From Gordonia sp. UBA5067 (GTDB lineage Bacteria; Actinomycetota; Actinomycetes; Mycobacteriales; Mycobacteriaceae), in assembly GCF_002414845.1 (NCBI RefSeq), contig NZ_DIAX01000045.1, forward strand, positions 169,383 to 209,008: a stretch of 39,626 bases of DNA, read 5' to 3'. The notes under the pieces are model-generated. The model was not told the DNA's origin and searched no databases. It saw only the letters and a program-made list of their open reading frames with translations. The translations under genes were made by a program, and so were the position numbers. Below, piece after piece: positions 7,221-15,240 of the stretch (position 1 is the stretch's first letter; the number at the start of each line of letters is the position of its first letter).

Positions 7221-8642
7221 ATGAGACTTTTGGGTTCGACTATTGGGCAGCGAGTGCTCAGCATGGTGACCGGTGTGACTGTTGCGGCGGGGGCACTCGT
7301 CGCGCTGGGCACGGCGACTGGCGGTGTCGCCGCGGCCGAACCGGCTCCGCCGTATGACAGCTTCTACAACCTGCCCGACGGCTGGCAGCAGGCTCAGCCG
7401 GGTCAGATCCTCAAGTCGCGACAAGTCGATGTGAAGCTGCTGCAGCTGCTGCCGACCAACGCGAACGCGTGGCAGTTGCTCTACCGCACCACCGGCGAGC
7501 ACGGTGAGCCATACGCCGCCGTCACCACGGTCATGACCCCACGCGGCCCGGCCAAGCCGCGCCCGTTGCTGTCGTACCAGATGGCGGTCGACTCGGTTCT
7601 GCGGGTCTGCAACCCGTCCTACGGTCTGATCCGCGGACTCCCGATCGAACCGGCCAACCCGGCCGGCCCGCTGCCGTTCCCGGCGGCCTCGGGCGAACTG
7701 GCGCTCGCGGCGGTCGGCCTGCAACAGGGCTGGGCCGTGGCCATGCCCGATCACGGCGGAGTGGACAACAGGTTCCTCACGCCGCGCCAGCCCGGTTATG
7801 CGGTACTCGACGGCATTCGTGCGGTGCAGGCATTCACGCCGTTAAAGCTGGATAAGAAGGGCCCGGTTGGCTTGATGGGCTACTCCGGCGGGGCGATCGC
7901 CTCGAGTTGGACGATCGAGGAGCACCCGACCTACGCACCGGAGATCAACATCCAGGGCGCCGCGATGGGCGCGCCCGAACGGTCCCTCGAGGACTCGCTG
8001 CGTGATGTCAACGCGACCCCGCTGGCCGGCCTGATCCCCCTGGCACTGGGGGCGGTCCTGAAGGACGAGCCGGCGCTGACCCCGGTGCTGCACAAATACG
8101 TCACCGGCGAGGGCATTCGCCGGATTCAGGAGACCCGGAACCATTGCCTGGCGCAGAACGTGCTGCAAAACCTGTGGTACGACTACCACCGGTATTTCAC
8201 CAAGCCGCTGAACGTGATCCTCGCCGATCCGCAGGTGGCCGCAGCGTTCCGGAGTCGCGGCATCAGCGGCCGCGTGCCGACCGCTCCCGCCTACATCTAT
8301 AACGGCGTGACCGAGGAGGTCGGCCCGATCCGGGCCGCTGATCGCCTGGTCCGCTCCTACTGCGCGGGCGGTGCCCCGGTGGTCTATCGTCGCGAGGCGC
8401 TGCCGCCGCGCCCGATTCCCCAGTTGATGACTACCCATGGGACCGTCGCGATGACCGGCGCACCGGGTGCCCTGGTCTGGCTGAAGACCAGGCTGTCGAC
8501 GCCGCATCCCAAGGAGCTGACCGGCTGTGACATCAAGACGGTGCCGAGTTCGCTGCTCGACCCCGCCGCGATGGAGATGCTTGGCTCCGGAGTGATCGGC
8601 AACACGATGCTGGCGGCGATCGGCTGGCCGATCGGTAGCTGA
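7221..8642 (+). CDS. Secreted lipase (LIP family, alpha/beta hydrolase)
   Basis: This 473-residue exported esterase/lipase is of the secretory lipase (LIP, Candida lipase A-like) family. A signal peptide (basic start, hydrophobic core about residues 17-35, then GGVAAAEP) predicts cleavage near residue 41. The nucleophile is S222 in GYSGG; H406 in THGTVAMTG is the likely catalytic histidine. In the usual position of the catalytic aspartate the sequence reads YNGVTEEVGP, so the acid is probably glutamate (E365 or E366). Four or more cysteines in the mature part could form disulfides. ATG 7221 gives a clean signal peptide; GTG 7197 upstream overlaps the promoter. It probably hydrolyses acylglycerols or other esters outside the cell. 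Expression may depend on a CRP-type regulator (site at 7171-7186). Confidence 0.88.
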   Translation: MRLLGSTIGQRVLSMVTGVTVAAGALVALGTATGGVAAAEPAPPYDSFYNLPDGWQQAQPGQILKSRQVDVKLLQLLPTNANAWQLLYRTTGEHGEPYAAVTTVMTPRGPAKPRPLLSYQMAVDSVLRVCNPSYGLIRGLPIEPANPAGPLPFPAASGELALAAVGLQQGWAVAMPDHGGVDNRFLTPRQPGYAVLDGIRAVQAFTPLKLDKKGPVGLMGYSGGAIASSWTIEEHPTYAPEINIQGAAMGAPERSLEDSLRDVNATPLAGLIPLALGAVLKDEPALTPVLHKYVTGEGIRRIQETRNHCLAQNVLQNLWYDYHRYFTKPLNVILADPQVAAAFRSRGISGRVPTAPAYIYNGVTEEVGPIRAADRLVRSYCAGGAPVVYRREALPPRPIPQLMTTHGTVAMTGAPGALVWLKTRLSTPHPKELTGCDIKTVPSSLLDPAAMEMLGSGVIGNTMLAAIGWPIGS

Positions 8643-8691
8643 CCGCACCGCCGGCGCGGCAATCGACTGCGCCGTGCCCGCCGACGGTGAT

Positions 8692-8697
8692 TAGCCT
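8692..8697 (+). promoter_or_regulatory. -10 element for a leaderless DUF2786 gene
   Basis: TAGCCT ends 6 nt before ATG 8704, with no ribosome-binding site. Confidence 0.5.
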
Positions 8698-8703
8698 GGG
8701 TTG

Positions 8704-9540
8704 ATGCGCGACGACAAGACGCTCGCCCGGATCGCGGCGCTGCTGCGACAGGCCGAGGGAACCGACAACGAGCACGAGGCCCAGACGTTCATGACGGCCG
8801 CCCAGCGGCTGGCGACGGCCGCCTCCATCGATCTGGCCCGAGCCCGTGCCCACGACCGCGCCGCGCGGGAGCGCACGGTGCCCGTCGCCCGACAGGTCAC
8901 CATCGGTCAGGCGGGCAAGCGCGGTTTGCGCACCTATGTGCACTTGTTCGTCGCCATCGCCGCGGCCAACGACGTCACCCTCGACGTGGCACACAACTCG
9001 ACCTTCGTCCTCGCCTACGGGTTCGACGCCGACATCGACGCGGTGGAGGCGCTCTACACCTCGTTGCTCATCCAGATGGTCGCGGCCAGCGACGCGTACC
9101 TCAAGTCGGGGGACTACAAGGGGGAGCGGGCCGCGCGCGTGGTACGCCGCGGGAGCGGGTGGCGGTCGCGGCGGGGCGTCGAGCAGACGCCGCTCTCGCC
9201 GATCACCGCCCGGCTCAACTTTCAGTCTGCATTCGCCGAACGAGTTGGTGCGCGCCTGCAGGCCGCCCGGGCCGACACGTGCCGCGAGGCGGCGCGTGCG
9301 GACTCGGCCCGCGGTGCTCGGCGTGCTGAACCGTCGACGGCGATCATGTTGCGGCACAAGGAGATCGAGGTCGCCAACTTCTACGCCGCCCAGTCCACCG
9401 CGCGGGGGAGCTGGCGGGCCGCCCGGGCCGGGGCCGGGTATTCCGATGCGGCCCGCCGGGCCGGGGATCGAGCCGGACGGCGTGCGCGGCTGGCCGAGCA
9501 GGAGCGCCTTGGCGCGCCCCGCGACGCCATCGAGGGGTGA
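8704..9540 (+). CDS. DUF2786 domain protein
   Basis: This 278-residue cytoplasmic protein has no signal peptide or membrane segment. The N-terminus (DKTLARIAALLRQAEGT, then NEHEAQTFMTAAQRLA, residues about 4-40) is the DUF2786 motif. The rest is rich in arginine and alanine, with a basic helical C-terminus (about residues 225-270, AARRAGDRAGRRARLAEQ) that may bind nucleic acid. DUF2786 proteins occur in actinobacteria and phages and their role is unknown; I assign no function. It is probably transcribed alone. A TTG at 8701 directly before the ATG is a possible alternative start. Confidence 0.85.
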   Translation: MRDDKTLARIAALLRQAEGTDNEHEAQTFMTAAQRLATAASIDLARARAHDRAARERTVPVARQVTIGQAGKRGLRTYVHLFVAIAAANDVTLDVAHNSTFVLAYGFDADIDAVEALYTSLLIQMVAASDAYLKSGDYKGERAARVVRRGSGWRSRRGVEQTPLSPITARLNFQSAFAERVGARLQAARADTCREAARADSARGARRAEPSTAIMLRHKEIEVANFYAAQSTARGSWRAARAGAGYSDAARRAGDRAGRRARLAEQERLGAPRDAIEG

Positions 9541-9608
9541 CTCCGGCGGGGCGGCAACAGTCCACACCGGGCCGTCCCGCTCACCCTGCGCGGCCGGCCA
9601 AGTCGCGT

Positions 9609-9614
9609 TAGCGT
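9609..9614 (+). promoter_or_regulatory. -10 element for leaderless ldh
   Basis: TAGCGT ends 7 nt before ATG 9622. The intervening bases include CGGGG but no proper ribosome-binding site. Confidence 0.5.
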
Positions 9615-9621
9615 CGGGGCC

Positions 9622-10578
9622 ATGGAACCGGTGGGGAGCAAGGTCAGCATCGTCGGTGCCGGCGCAGTCGGCATGGCCATCGCCTACGCGGCCCTGATCC
9701 GCGGTGTCGCCCGGACGGTCGCCTTGATGGACGTCAACGCCGAAAAGGTTGCGGCAGAGGTACTGGACCTGTCCCACGGGCTCGAATTCGTCTCGCGGGC
9801 GAGCGTGATCGGCGGCGCAAACCCGGCCGTGTGCGCGGGCTCGGACGTGATCGTCTTCACCGCCGGCGCCAAGCAGCGGCCCGGGCAGAGTCGACTCGAA
9901 CTGGCCGAGGCGACCATCGAACTGACCCGCACGGCGTTGCCGCCGATCGTGGCGGCCGCGCCGCAGGCGCGGATTGTGATGGTGACCAACCCGGTCGACA
10001 TCATCACGTATGCGGCCCTCAAGTTCACCGGTCTGCCGCGCAACCAACTGTTCGGCTCGGGTACCGTGCTCGACTCGTCCCGTTTGCGCTTCCTGGTCTC
10101 CGAGCACTGCCGGGTCGCCGTGCAGAACGTGCACGCCTATATCGCCGGGGAGCATGGCGACTCGGAGATCCCGCTCTGGTCGTCCGCCACTATCGGCGGC
10201 GTTCCGCTCCTCGACTGGGAGTCGTTGCGCGGCGGCGAACTCCTCGACGCCGACGCGCGCGCCCACATCCATTCCGAAGTGGTCGGCTCCGCGTACCGCA
10301 TCATCGAGGGCAAAGGGGCCACCAACTATGCGATTGGACTCGCCTCGACCCGAATTGTCGAAGCGATCCTGAACGACGAGCACCGCGTGCTCCCGGTGTC
10401 CGCGCTGATCGACGAGGATATCCACGGGATCTCCGACGTCTGTCTGTCGCTGCCGACGGTGGTCGACGCCGCCGGGGCCGGTCAGCGCCTCCCGATCGCG
10501 ATGTCGGCCGACGAACTGGCCGGCTTGCGGGCATCGGCGCAGACGCTGCGGGAGATGCAGGCCCGATTCGGCCTGTAG
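9622..10578 (+). CDS. ldh: L-lactate dehydrogenase (NAD-dependent)
   Basis: This 318-residue cytoplasmic enzyme interconverts pyruvate and L-lactate with NADH/NAD. Visible features are the Rossmann glycines (VGAGAVGMAIA), the NAD-type aspartate (ALMDVN), the specificity loop AGAKQRPGQSR (glutamine at the position that favours pyruvate over oxaloacetate, and the mobile-loop arginine), VTNPVD, the substrate-binding LDSSR, and catalytic H178 in GEHGDSEIP. Most bacterial enzymes have GETR in the loop where this one has GQSR, a mild change. Length is normal. It seems to be transcribed alone; no fructose-1,6-bisphosphate control can be judged from sequence. Confidence 0.93.
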   Translation: MEPVGSKVSIVGAGAVGMAIAYAALIRGVARTVALMDVNAEKVAAEVLDLSHGLEFVSRASVIGGANPAVCAGSDVIVFTAGAKQRPGQSRLELAEATIELTRTALPPIVAAAPQARIVMVTNPVDIITYAALKFTGLPRNQLFGSGTVLDSSRLRFLVSEHCRVAVQNVHAYIAGEHGDSEIPLWSSATIGGVPLLDWESLRGGELLDADARAHIHSEVVGSAYRIIEGKGATNYAIGLASTRIVEAILNDEHRVLPVSALIDEDIHGISDVCLSLPTVVDAAGAGQRLPIAMSADELAGLRASAQTLREMQARFGL

Positions 10579-10587
10579 GCGGTGACC

Positions 10588-10593
10588 TAGCCT
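10588..10593 (+). promoter_or_regulatory. -10 element for a leaderless metallohydrolase gene
   Basis: TAGCCT ends 7 nt before GTG 10601; the same hexamer is found before the DUF2786 gene at 8704. Confidence 0.5.
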
Positions 10594-10600
10594 GGGGTGC

Positions 10601-11125
10601 GTGCCCGAGGACGAGAAGCTCGCCGACCGTCGCCCGACCGACCATCGACGGGGTGAGGTCTACGCCGCCGAGCGCATGGTGTTCGGACTCTTCGACGGTG
10701 TCGGGTCCACGAGGTCGGTGCTGTTGGCCGGTACGGAGATCACGCTGCCGGTCGAGGCGAGGTTCGCCTCGCTCGATTCGATCAGCGACTACGTCGAGCG
10801 GGTCCGCGCGATGCCCGTGGTCGCCGACCGATTCGAGCGGGCCACTGTACCGGTCCGAGTCCGGGCGCGCCGCAGTGCGGCCGCGGCCACCTACGAGTCC
10901 GGTGGTGGCGCCGGGATCATCGCCATCCCGGTTGACGTGGCGGCGGGGAGGTGGGCACTGCGTGAGCTGGTGGTCTTGCACGAACTGGCCCACCATTTCG
11001 ATGATTCGGGCGGTGCTGCACACGGGCGTGGCTTCCGTGCGGCTCTCGTCGAGTTGGCTGCGCTGGTACTGGGGCCGGAGGCGGGTTATGCCTATCGAGT
11101 CATCTTCGGCGACAGCGGGCTGTAG
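10601..11125 (+). CDS. Putative zinc metallohydrolase (TIGR04338-like)
   Basis: This 174-residue protein contains HELAHHF with zinc-ligand histidines at 127 and 131 and glutamate 128, followed by AHGRGF, whose histidine is a likely third ligand. This is a gluzincin/metzincin-like HExxH active site. The size and the early RRGEVYAAERMVFG segment fit the actinobacterial family TIGR04338 of putative metallohydrolases, assigned from memory. No signal peptide is visible, so it is probably cytoplasmic. Its substrate is unknown. GTG 10601 is the natural start because it lies 7 nt after a TAGCCT -10 element. Confidence 0.82.
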   Translation: MPEDEKLADRRPTDHRRGEVYAAERMVFGLFDGVGSTRSVLLAGTEITLPVEARFASLDSISDYVERVRAMPVVADRFERATVPVRVRARRSAAAATYESGGGAGIIAIPVDVAAGRWALRELVVLHELAHHFDDSGGAAHGRGFRAALVELAALVLGPEAGYAYRVIFGDSGL

Positions 11126-11127
11126 TG

Positions 11128-11153
11128 CCGCCCCGTGTTCGTCTCGGGGGCGG
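11128..11153 (+). terminator. GC-rich hairpin after the metallohydrolase gene
   Basis: CCGCCCC (11128-11134) pairs with GGGGCGG (11147-11153), starting 2 nt after the stop codon. There is no T-run, so termination would be weak; the hairpin may instead protect the 3' end. Confidence 0.4.
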
Positions 11154-11177
11154 TGCTGGCGAGCATCGGCCCGGTGA

Positions 11178-11183
11178 TACGCT
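11178..11183 (+). promoter_or_regulatory. Candidate -10 for mce locus 1
   Basis: TACGCT lies 30 nt before GTG 11214 and leaves a leader of about 25 nt that includes the GGGGGAGGGG ribosome-binding region. No clear -35 is visible. Confidence 0.35.
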
Positions 11184-11213
11184 GACCGCGGTTTTGCTCG
11201 ATCTGGGGGAGGG

Positions 11214-12083
11214 GTGATCAGCGGCGTGGGCGTCCCGTCAACCTATGCACCGAGCGGTGTCCGGTGGATCGAACGGCTGGTTCACAGCCTTACCCAGGCG
11301 ATCGCCAATATCGGCCACTTCCTCTCCTTCGCCTACTACGCCGTGCGTTATGCCCCGCAGGCGATGTGGCGATTCCGCGGTCAGACGATCCGCACCGTCA
11401 CCGACCTCGCCTGGGGTCGCGGTGCGATCATTGTGGGCGGCGGCACCGCGCTGGTGATGGCTGTTCTCGGGCTGGCCGCGGGGGCGACGGTCGCCATCGT
11501 GGCGCATGGGACGCTGAGCATGCTCGATCTTGGGCCGGTTTCCGGCGGCGTCGCGTCCTACGCCATCACCCGCGAGTTCGCCCCATTGCTCGCCGCGCTC
11601 GGATTCGCGGTACAGGCCGGTTGCCGCATGACCGCCGAGATCGGCTCGATGCGGATCAGCGAGGAGATCGACGCTCTCGAAGTGGTCGGCGTCCACTCGA
11701 TCGGATTCGTCGTCTCCACGCGGGTGATCGCGGGAATCATCACCATCCTCCCGACTTTCCTCATCGCGATGTTGGCCGCCTACCTGTCCAGCGCGGTGGT
11801 CGTGCAGGCCCGCGGCGAGTCCGCCGGTGCCTACGCGCATTACTTCAACCAGTTCGTCAACTTCCCGGACCTGGCCTATGCGACCCTCAAGGTCTCGATT
11901 TTCATCGTCGTGATCATCGTGATCCACTGCTACAAGGGATACTTCGCCTCCGGTGGACCCGAGGGAGTCGGGATCGCATCGGGTCATGCGATCCGGGCCA
12001 GTCTCGTGGCGATCGTGGCGCTCGATCTTTTGCTGACACTGATCTTCTGGGGCTTCAACTCCCCGTTCGTGTTTCGGGGGTGA
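11214..12083 (+). CDS. yrbEB: YrbEB-type permease of mce locus 1
   Basis: This 289-residue MlaE-fold integral membrane protein is one of the two permease subunits of a Mce lipid ABC importer. It has about five hydrophobic segments. The subtype is B rather than A: it carries GSMRISEEIDALEVVGV (the cytoplasmic helix that contacts the ATPase) and IHCYKGYFASGGPEGVG...AIRASLV, which match the B permease of locus 2 (28135-29010) and not the A permease. Normally yrbEA comes before yrbEB; here yrbEB opens the operon and yrbEA is the last gene. The GTG start sits directly behind GGGGGAGG, so exact spacing is tight. Confidence 0.9.
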   Translation: MISGVGVPSTYAPSGVRWIERLVHSLTQAIANIGHFLSFAYYAVRYAPQAMWRFRGQTIRTVTDLAWGRGAIIVGGGTALVMAVLGLAAGATVAIVAHGTLSMLDLGPVSGGVASYAITREFAPLLAALGFAVQAGCRMTAEIGSMRISEEIDALEVVGVHSIGFVVSTRVIAGIITILPTFLIAMLAAYLSSAVVVQARGESAGAYAHYFNQFVNFPDLAYATLKVSIFIVVIIVIHCYKGYFASGGPEGVGIASGHAIRASLVAIVALDLLLTLIFWGFNSPFVFRG

Positions 12084-12092
12084 GGAACAGCA

Positions 12093-13130
12093 ATGCCAGA
12101 TTTTCGCGCACCAGGCATGGCCGCTGATCGCGGTACCTACGTCCGCCGAGCGGCGGTGGCCATCGCGGTCGCCACCCTCGTCGCGGTCGCCGGAGTCGTG
12201 GTGGCGACCGCGATGCCCGACGACGCATTTCGCGTTCGGATGTATACCGACACGCTCGCCGGCGGCATCGACGAGGGCACCGGCGTTGTGGTCAACGGTT
12301 CGGAGATCGGCACGGTGCGGACCGTGTCGGCGACGCCCACCGGAGACTTCGTGCTCGACCTGGCACTCGACCGGCAACGGCTCGCAACACCGGGCATCAT
12401 CTCGACGACGTCGCGCCTGAGCTACGCGCCCAAGAACCTGTTCGGCATTGCCGCGGTGGTCATCAACAGCGAGCCCGGCGGCGAGCCGATTGCCAGCGGC
12501 GGCGACTTCCATCCCGACACCCCGGCCGATTCGACGTTGACCGCGATGCTGCGTCAACTCAGCGACATGCAGGGCAAGGCGTTTGAGCCCTACGTCGGCG
12601 ATCTGCTGGCCAAGGCGGACCGGACGTCGATGGCCTTTATGCCGGTGCTCGACATCGTCGGCCGGTTGAGCGGCCTCCTCGCCGAAACCGAGCAGATCCC
12701 CGCGGAGGTGACGCTGCCAAAGATGAGCGCGCTGATGAGCGGACTACCCACCGGGGTGGACCACGTCTTGGGGTCGATGGACACGCTGCTGAAATGGCCG
12801 GCGATGCGCCAGGGCGGCGCGGAATTCCTCGAACGCGAACGCAAGGGTTTCGACTATGCAACGAATCAGACCATGGCCGACGCTGCCCGGTTGCTCGGCC
12901 CGGCCGCCCTTGGCCAGACCATGCCGCTGATGACCGATGTGCTGCCACTGCTCGAACGGATCCTGGAGAGTTCGCCCACTGCGCGCAAGAACGGACTGCA
13001 GATCCGCCAGCTGATCTATAACCTTGACCGCGCGCTACCCATGGTCGGTGGGCGGCCGGTGCTCAAGGTAGACGTCGTGTTGCGCGGCATGCCCGGTCCA
13101 GTGTCCGCGTTGACGGGGGGAGTGCGGTGA
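12093..13130 (+). CDS. mceA: MceA-type protein, mce locus 1
   Basis: This 345-residue Mce subunit is anchored by one N-terminal membrane segment (about residues 20-41). The MCE/MlaD domain follows (FRVRMYTDTLAGGIDEGTGVVVNGSEIGTV). The C-terminal helical part would join the hexameric tube that carries lipid across the periplasm. It starts at ATG 12093, 6 nt after GAGGA. It is first of six Mce genes and is shorter than its locus 2 counterpart (444 residues), lacking that protein's proline-rich C-terminal tail. The letter A is by gene position. Confidence 0.87.
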   Translation: MPDFRAPGMAADRGTYVRRAAVAIAVATLVAVAGVVVATAMPDDAFRVRMYTDTLAGGIDEGTGVVVNGSEIGTVRTVSATPTGDFVLDLALDRQRLATPGIISTTSRLSYAPKNLFGIAAVVINSEPGGEPIASGGDFHPDTPADSTLTAMLRQLSDMQGKAFEPYVGDLLAKADRTSMAFMPVLDIVGRLSGLLAETEQIPAEVTLPKMSALMSGLPTGVDHVLGSMDTLLKWPAMRQGGAEFLERERKGFDYATNQTMADAARLLGPAALGQTMPLMTDVLPLLERILESSPTARKNGLQIRQLIYNLDRALPMVGGRPVLKVDVVLRGMPGPVSALTGGVR

Positions 13131-14152
13131 CTTCGGCCAAGCGTGCCCTGGTGTATCTGGTCGTCTTTGCGATTGTCGCGATCGGCGGCGGCATCTTCGT
13201 CTCGAACGGCATCATCCGCCCGGTCGCCAATGCCGCCGCGGAGTACACCGCCGACTTCACCAATGTCGCCGGTCTGCGCGTCGGCAACGATGTCCGGCGG
13301 CTGGGCACCCGGGTCGGCAAGGTGACCGCCGTCGACCTCTATCGCGAACCGAACGCCGACACCACCACCGCGCGGGTGACGTTCACCCTGACCAAGGGTG
13401 AGGATGTTTTCGGCGACACGCGCCTGGCGATCCGCTACCTGAACCTCACCGGGGTCCGCTACCTCGACCTCCAGCAGAAGGCGCGGGCGGGTGCTCCGGT
13501 CAAGTCCGGTGCGACGATCGGGCTGGGGTCGACGACTCCCTCCTTTGACATCACTCAGGTGTTCCACGGCCTTGCGCCGGTCTTCCAGGTCATGAAGGCC
13601 GACGACGTCAACCGGTTCGCGGAGGGCATGCTGAAGCTTGTGGAGGGCGACGGCTCGGGGTTCGCGCAGACCATCGACTCGCTCAACAAGGTGCTCAGCC
13701 TCGTCGATGACCAGCATGAAGTCGTCAACACCCTCGTCGACAATCTCAAAACGCTGTCGTCGGCGGTCAGTGGTGGGGCGCAGTACATTCAGCCGGTCAT
13801 CGTCTACCTCTCCCGACTCGGCAACGTGGTGGCCGCCAAGTCCGCCGACCTGCGCAACTACGCTGACTCGACCGGCGCGGTGATTATCAGCATCGACAAC
13901 CTTTTCGCGGCGATGGGTTTCGACAAGAACGACTCCCCGGGATTCAATGATCTCGTCCGCCAGTTCCTGCCCATCGGTGAGGCCGCCATCGGAATCTTGG
14001 CGGTGACCCCCGGGTTGCTCGCGGCAGTCAATTCGGTACTGCCACCCGTGGGCAATACTGCTGCGCTGAAGTGCTCGAAGGGGCAGGCTGCCGTGCCGGA
14101 CAACCTCAAGCTCTTTCTCCGTGGATCGCAGGTGACGTTGTGTCGACGATAG
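13127..14152 (+). CDS. mceB: MceB-type protein, mce locus 1
   Basis: This 341-residue Mce subunit has one N-terminal membrane helix (about residues 7-30) and an MCE domain starting near AAAEYTADFTNVAGLRVGNDVR. The helical region includes FDITQVFHGLAPVFQVMKADDVN, a pattern also found in locus 2 MceB (NLTELFNGFKPVFVQLSPEDVN), which supports the B assignment. The C-terminus has a cysteine pair (LKCSKG, LCRR). GTG 13127 overlaps the mceA stop codon, and the 3' end overlaps mceC by 13 nt. Confidence 0.88.
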   Translation: MTSAKRALVYLVVFAIVAIGGGIFVSNGIIRPVANAAAEYTADFTNVAGLRVGNDVRRLGTRVGKVTAVDLYREPNADTTTARVTFTLTKGEDVFGDTRLAIRYLNLTGVRYLDLQQKARAGAPVKSGATIGLGSTTPSFDITQVFHGLAPVFQVMKADDVNRFAEGMLKLVEGDGSGFAQTIDSLNKVLSLVDDQHEVVNTLVDNLKTLSSAVSGGAQYIQPVIVYLSRLGNVVAAKSADLRNYADSTGAVIISIDNLFAAMGFDKNDSPGFNDLVRQFLPIGEAAIGILAVTPGLLAAVNSVLPPVGNTAALKCSKGQAAVPDNLKLFLRGSQVTLCRR

Positions 14153-15240
14153 AGCCGTCTTCGGATGAGCCGGTCCAGGTGGACGAGGCGGCAGCGGTGA
14201 AGCGGTCAAGCAGCTGGTCGCCGCGGGAGTTGTTGCAGCGACTCTCCGACAAACCGGCGATGTCGAACGCGCAGCGCGAGCGCGGCGAGGTGCGCTGAGG
14301 CATTGGGGCAGCGGTCCTCCTCGTCGTCCTCGGCCTGGTGGCTGCCGGTGTGTACGTGTTCACCCCGGGCCAGTCCCGCTTTACCGCCTACTTCGACGAG
14401 GCCGGCCAGATCAAAGTCGGCGACAGTGTCCGGGTGGCGGGGGTTCCTGTGGGGACCGTCAAGAAGGTCAGTCTGGTGAAGGACAGTGTTGCCGTCGTCA
14501 TGTCGGTTCGGCGGGACGTGTTCATCGGCGACGAGTCGCGGGCCGACGCGAAGATGCTGACGGCCGTCGGCGGCAACTTCATCGACATCACGTCGGTGGG
14601 TGCCGAGCCGATGGGCGACTCGCCGATGAGCAAGGATCACACGTCGGTGCCGTATTCGCTGACCAAGACGTTCTCGCTGGTGCAGCCGAAGCTCGAGAAG
14701 ATTGATGTGACACCGCTGCGCAACATGCTGGTACAGGTGCACGAGGGCTTCGACGCGAATCGCGGCGCGCTGAAGCGCAACCTGCAGATTCTCCAGTCGA
14801 TGCTGGTGAATCTCAACAAGAGGCAGGACGAGTTCGGTTCACTACTGAACCTCGCCGCCGAGTACACCCAGCAGATCAACGTCGACGGCGACCTGCTCAC
14901 CGCGTTGAGCCGGAACCTGGCGACCTTCCTCAGTGAGTTCGAGGTGTTCGGCTCGCGCTTCAACTATGCCCTGGGCCGCCTCGCCGACCTCTTGGAACGG
15001 GTGAAAGGCGTGCTGCTCGAGTACGACACGACTATCGACCCCCTGGTTCGTCAGGTCGACTCCATCGGCCGGCAGTTCGGCCCATTGCTGCAGCGATATG
15101 AGCCGATGATCGTGCAGGGCCGCGATTTCATCAAACGTTTGGAGAACATGGTCGGGCCGGACGGCTCCATCAATATCGACCATTCGGGCATCGTCCTGTC
15201 GACGGACTACTGCCTGCCGATGCCGGGGGTGAAGTGCTGA
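14140..15240 (+). pseudogene. mceC: mceC of locus 1, interrupted by an in-frame TGA
   Basis: The reading frame from GTG 14140 (AGGTGAC upstream, 13-nt overlap with mceB) encodes a 52-residue charged cytoplasmic tail ending in QRERGEVR. It then meets TGA at 14296-14298. The same frame continues without shift into the membrane segment (GIGAAVLLVVLGLVAAGVYV) and a full MCE domain (FTAYFDEAGQIKVGDSVRV), and stays open to 15240. Both sides look like one MceC: locus 2 MceC also has a cytoplasmic tail of about 40 residues before its membrane helix. A single base change (CGA or TGG to TGA) explains this. The other possibilities are a sequence error, readthrough, or a downstream start (ATT 14302, GTG 14338); GTG 14338 would remove most of the membrane anchor. 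Confidence 0.75.

Noticed and set aside
8533..10425. A minus-strand open frame of 630 codons opposite the DUF2786 gene and ldh
   Set aside because: No recognisable domain and wholly antisense to two genes with clear family motifs.
14296..14298. Selenocysteine as an explanation for the TGA in mceC
   Set aside because: Mce proteins have no known selenocysteine site, and the position is at the edge of a membrane helix where no redox role is expected. I see no SECIS-like hairpin right after it.
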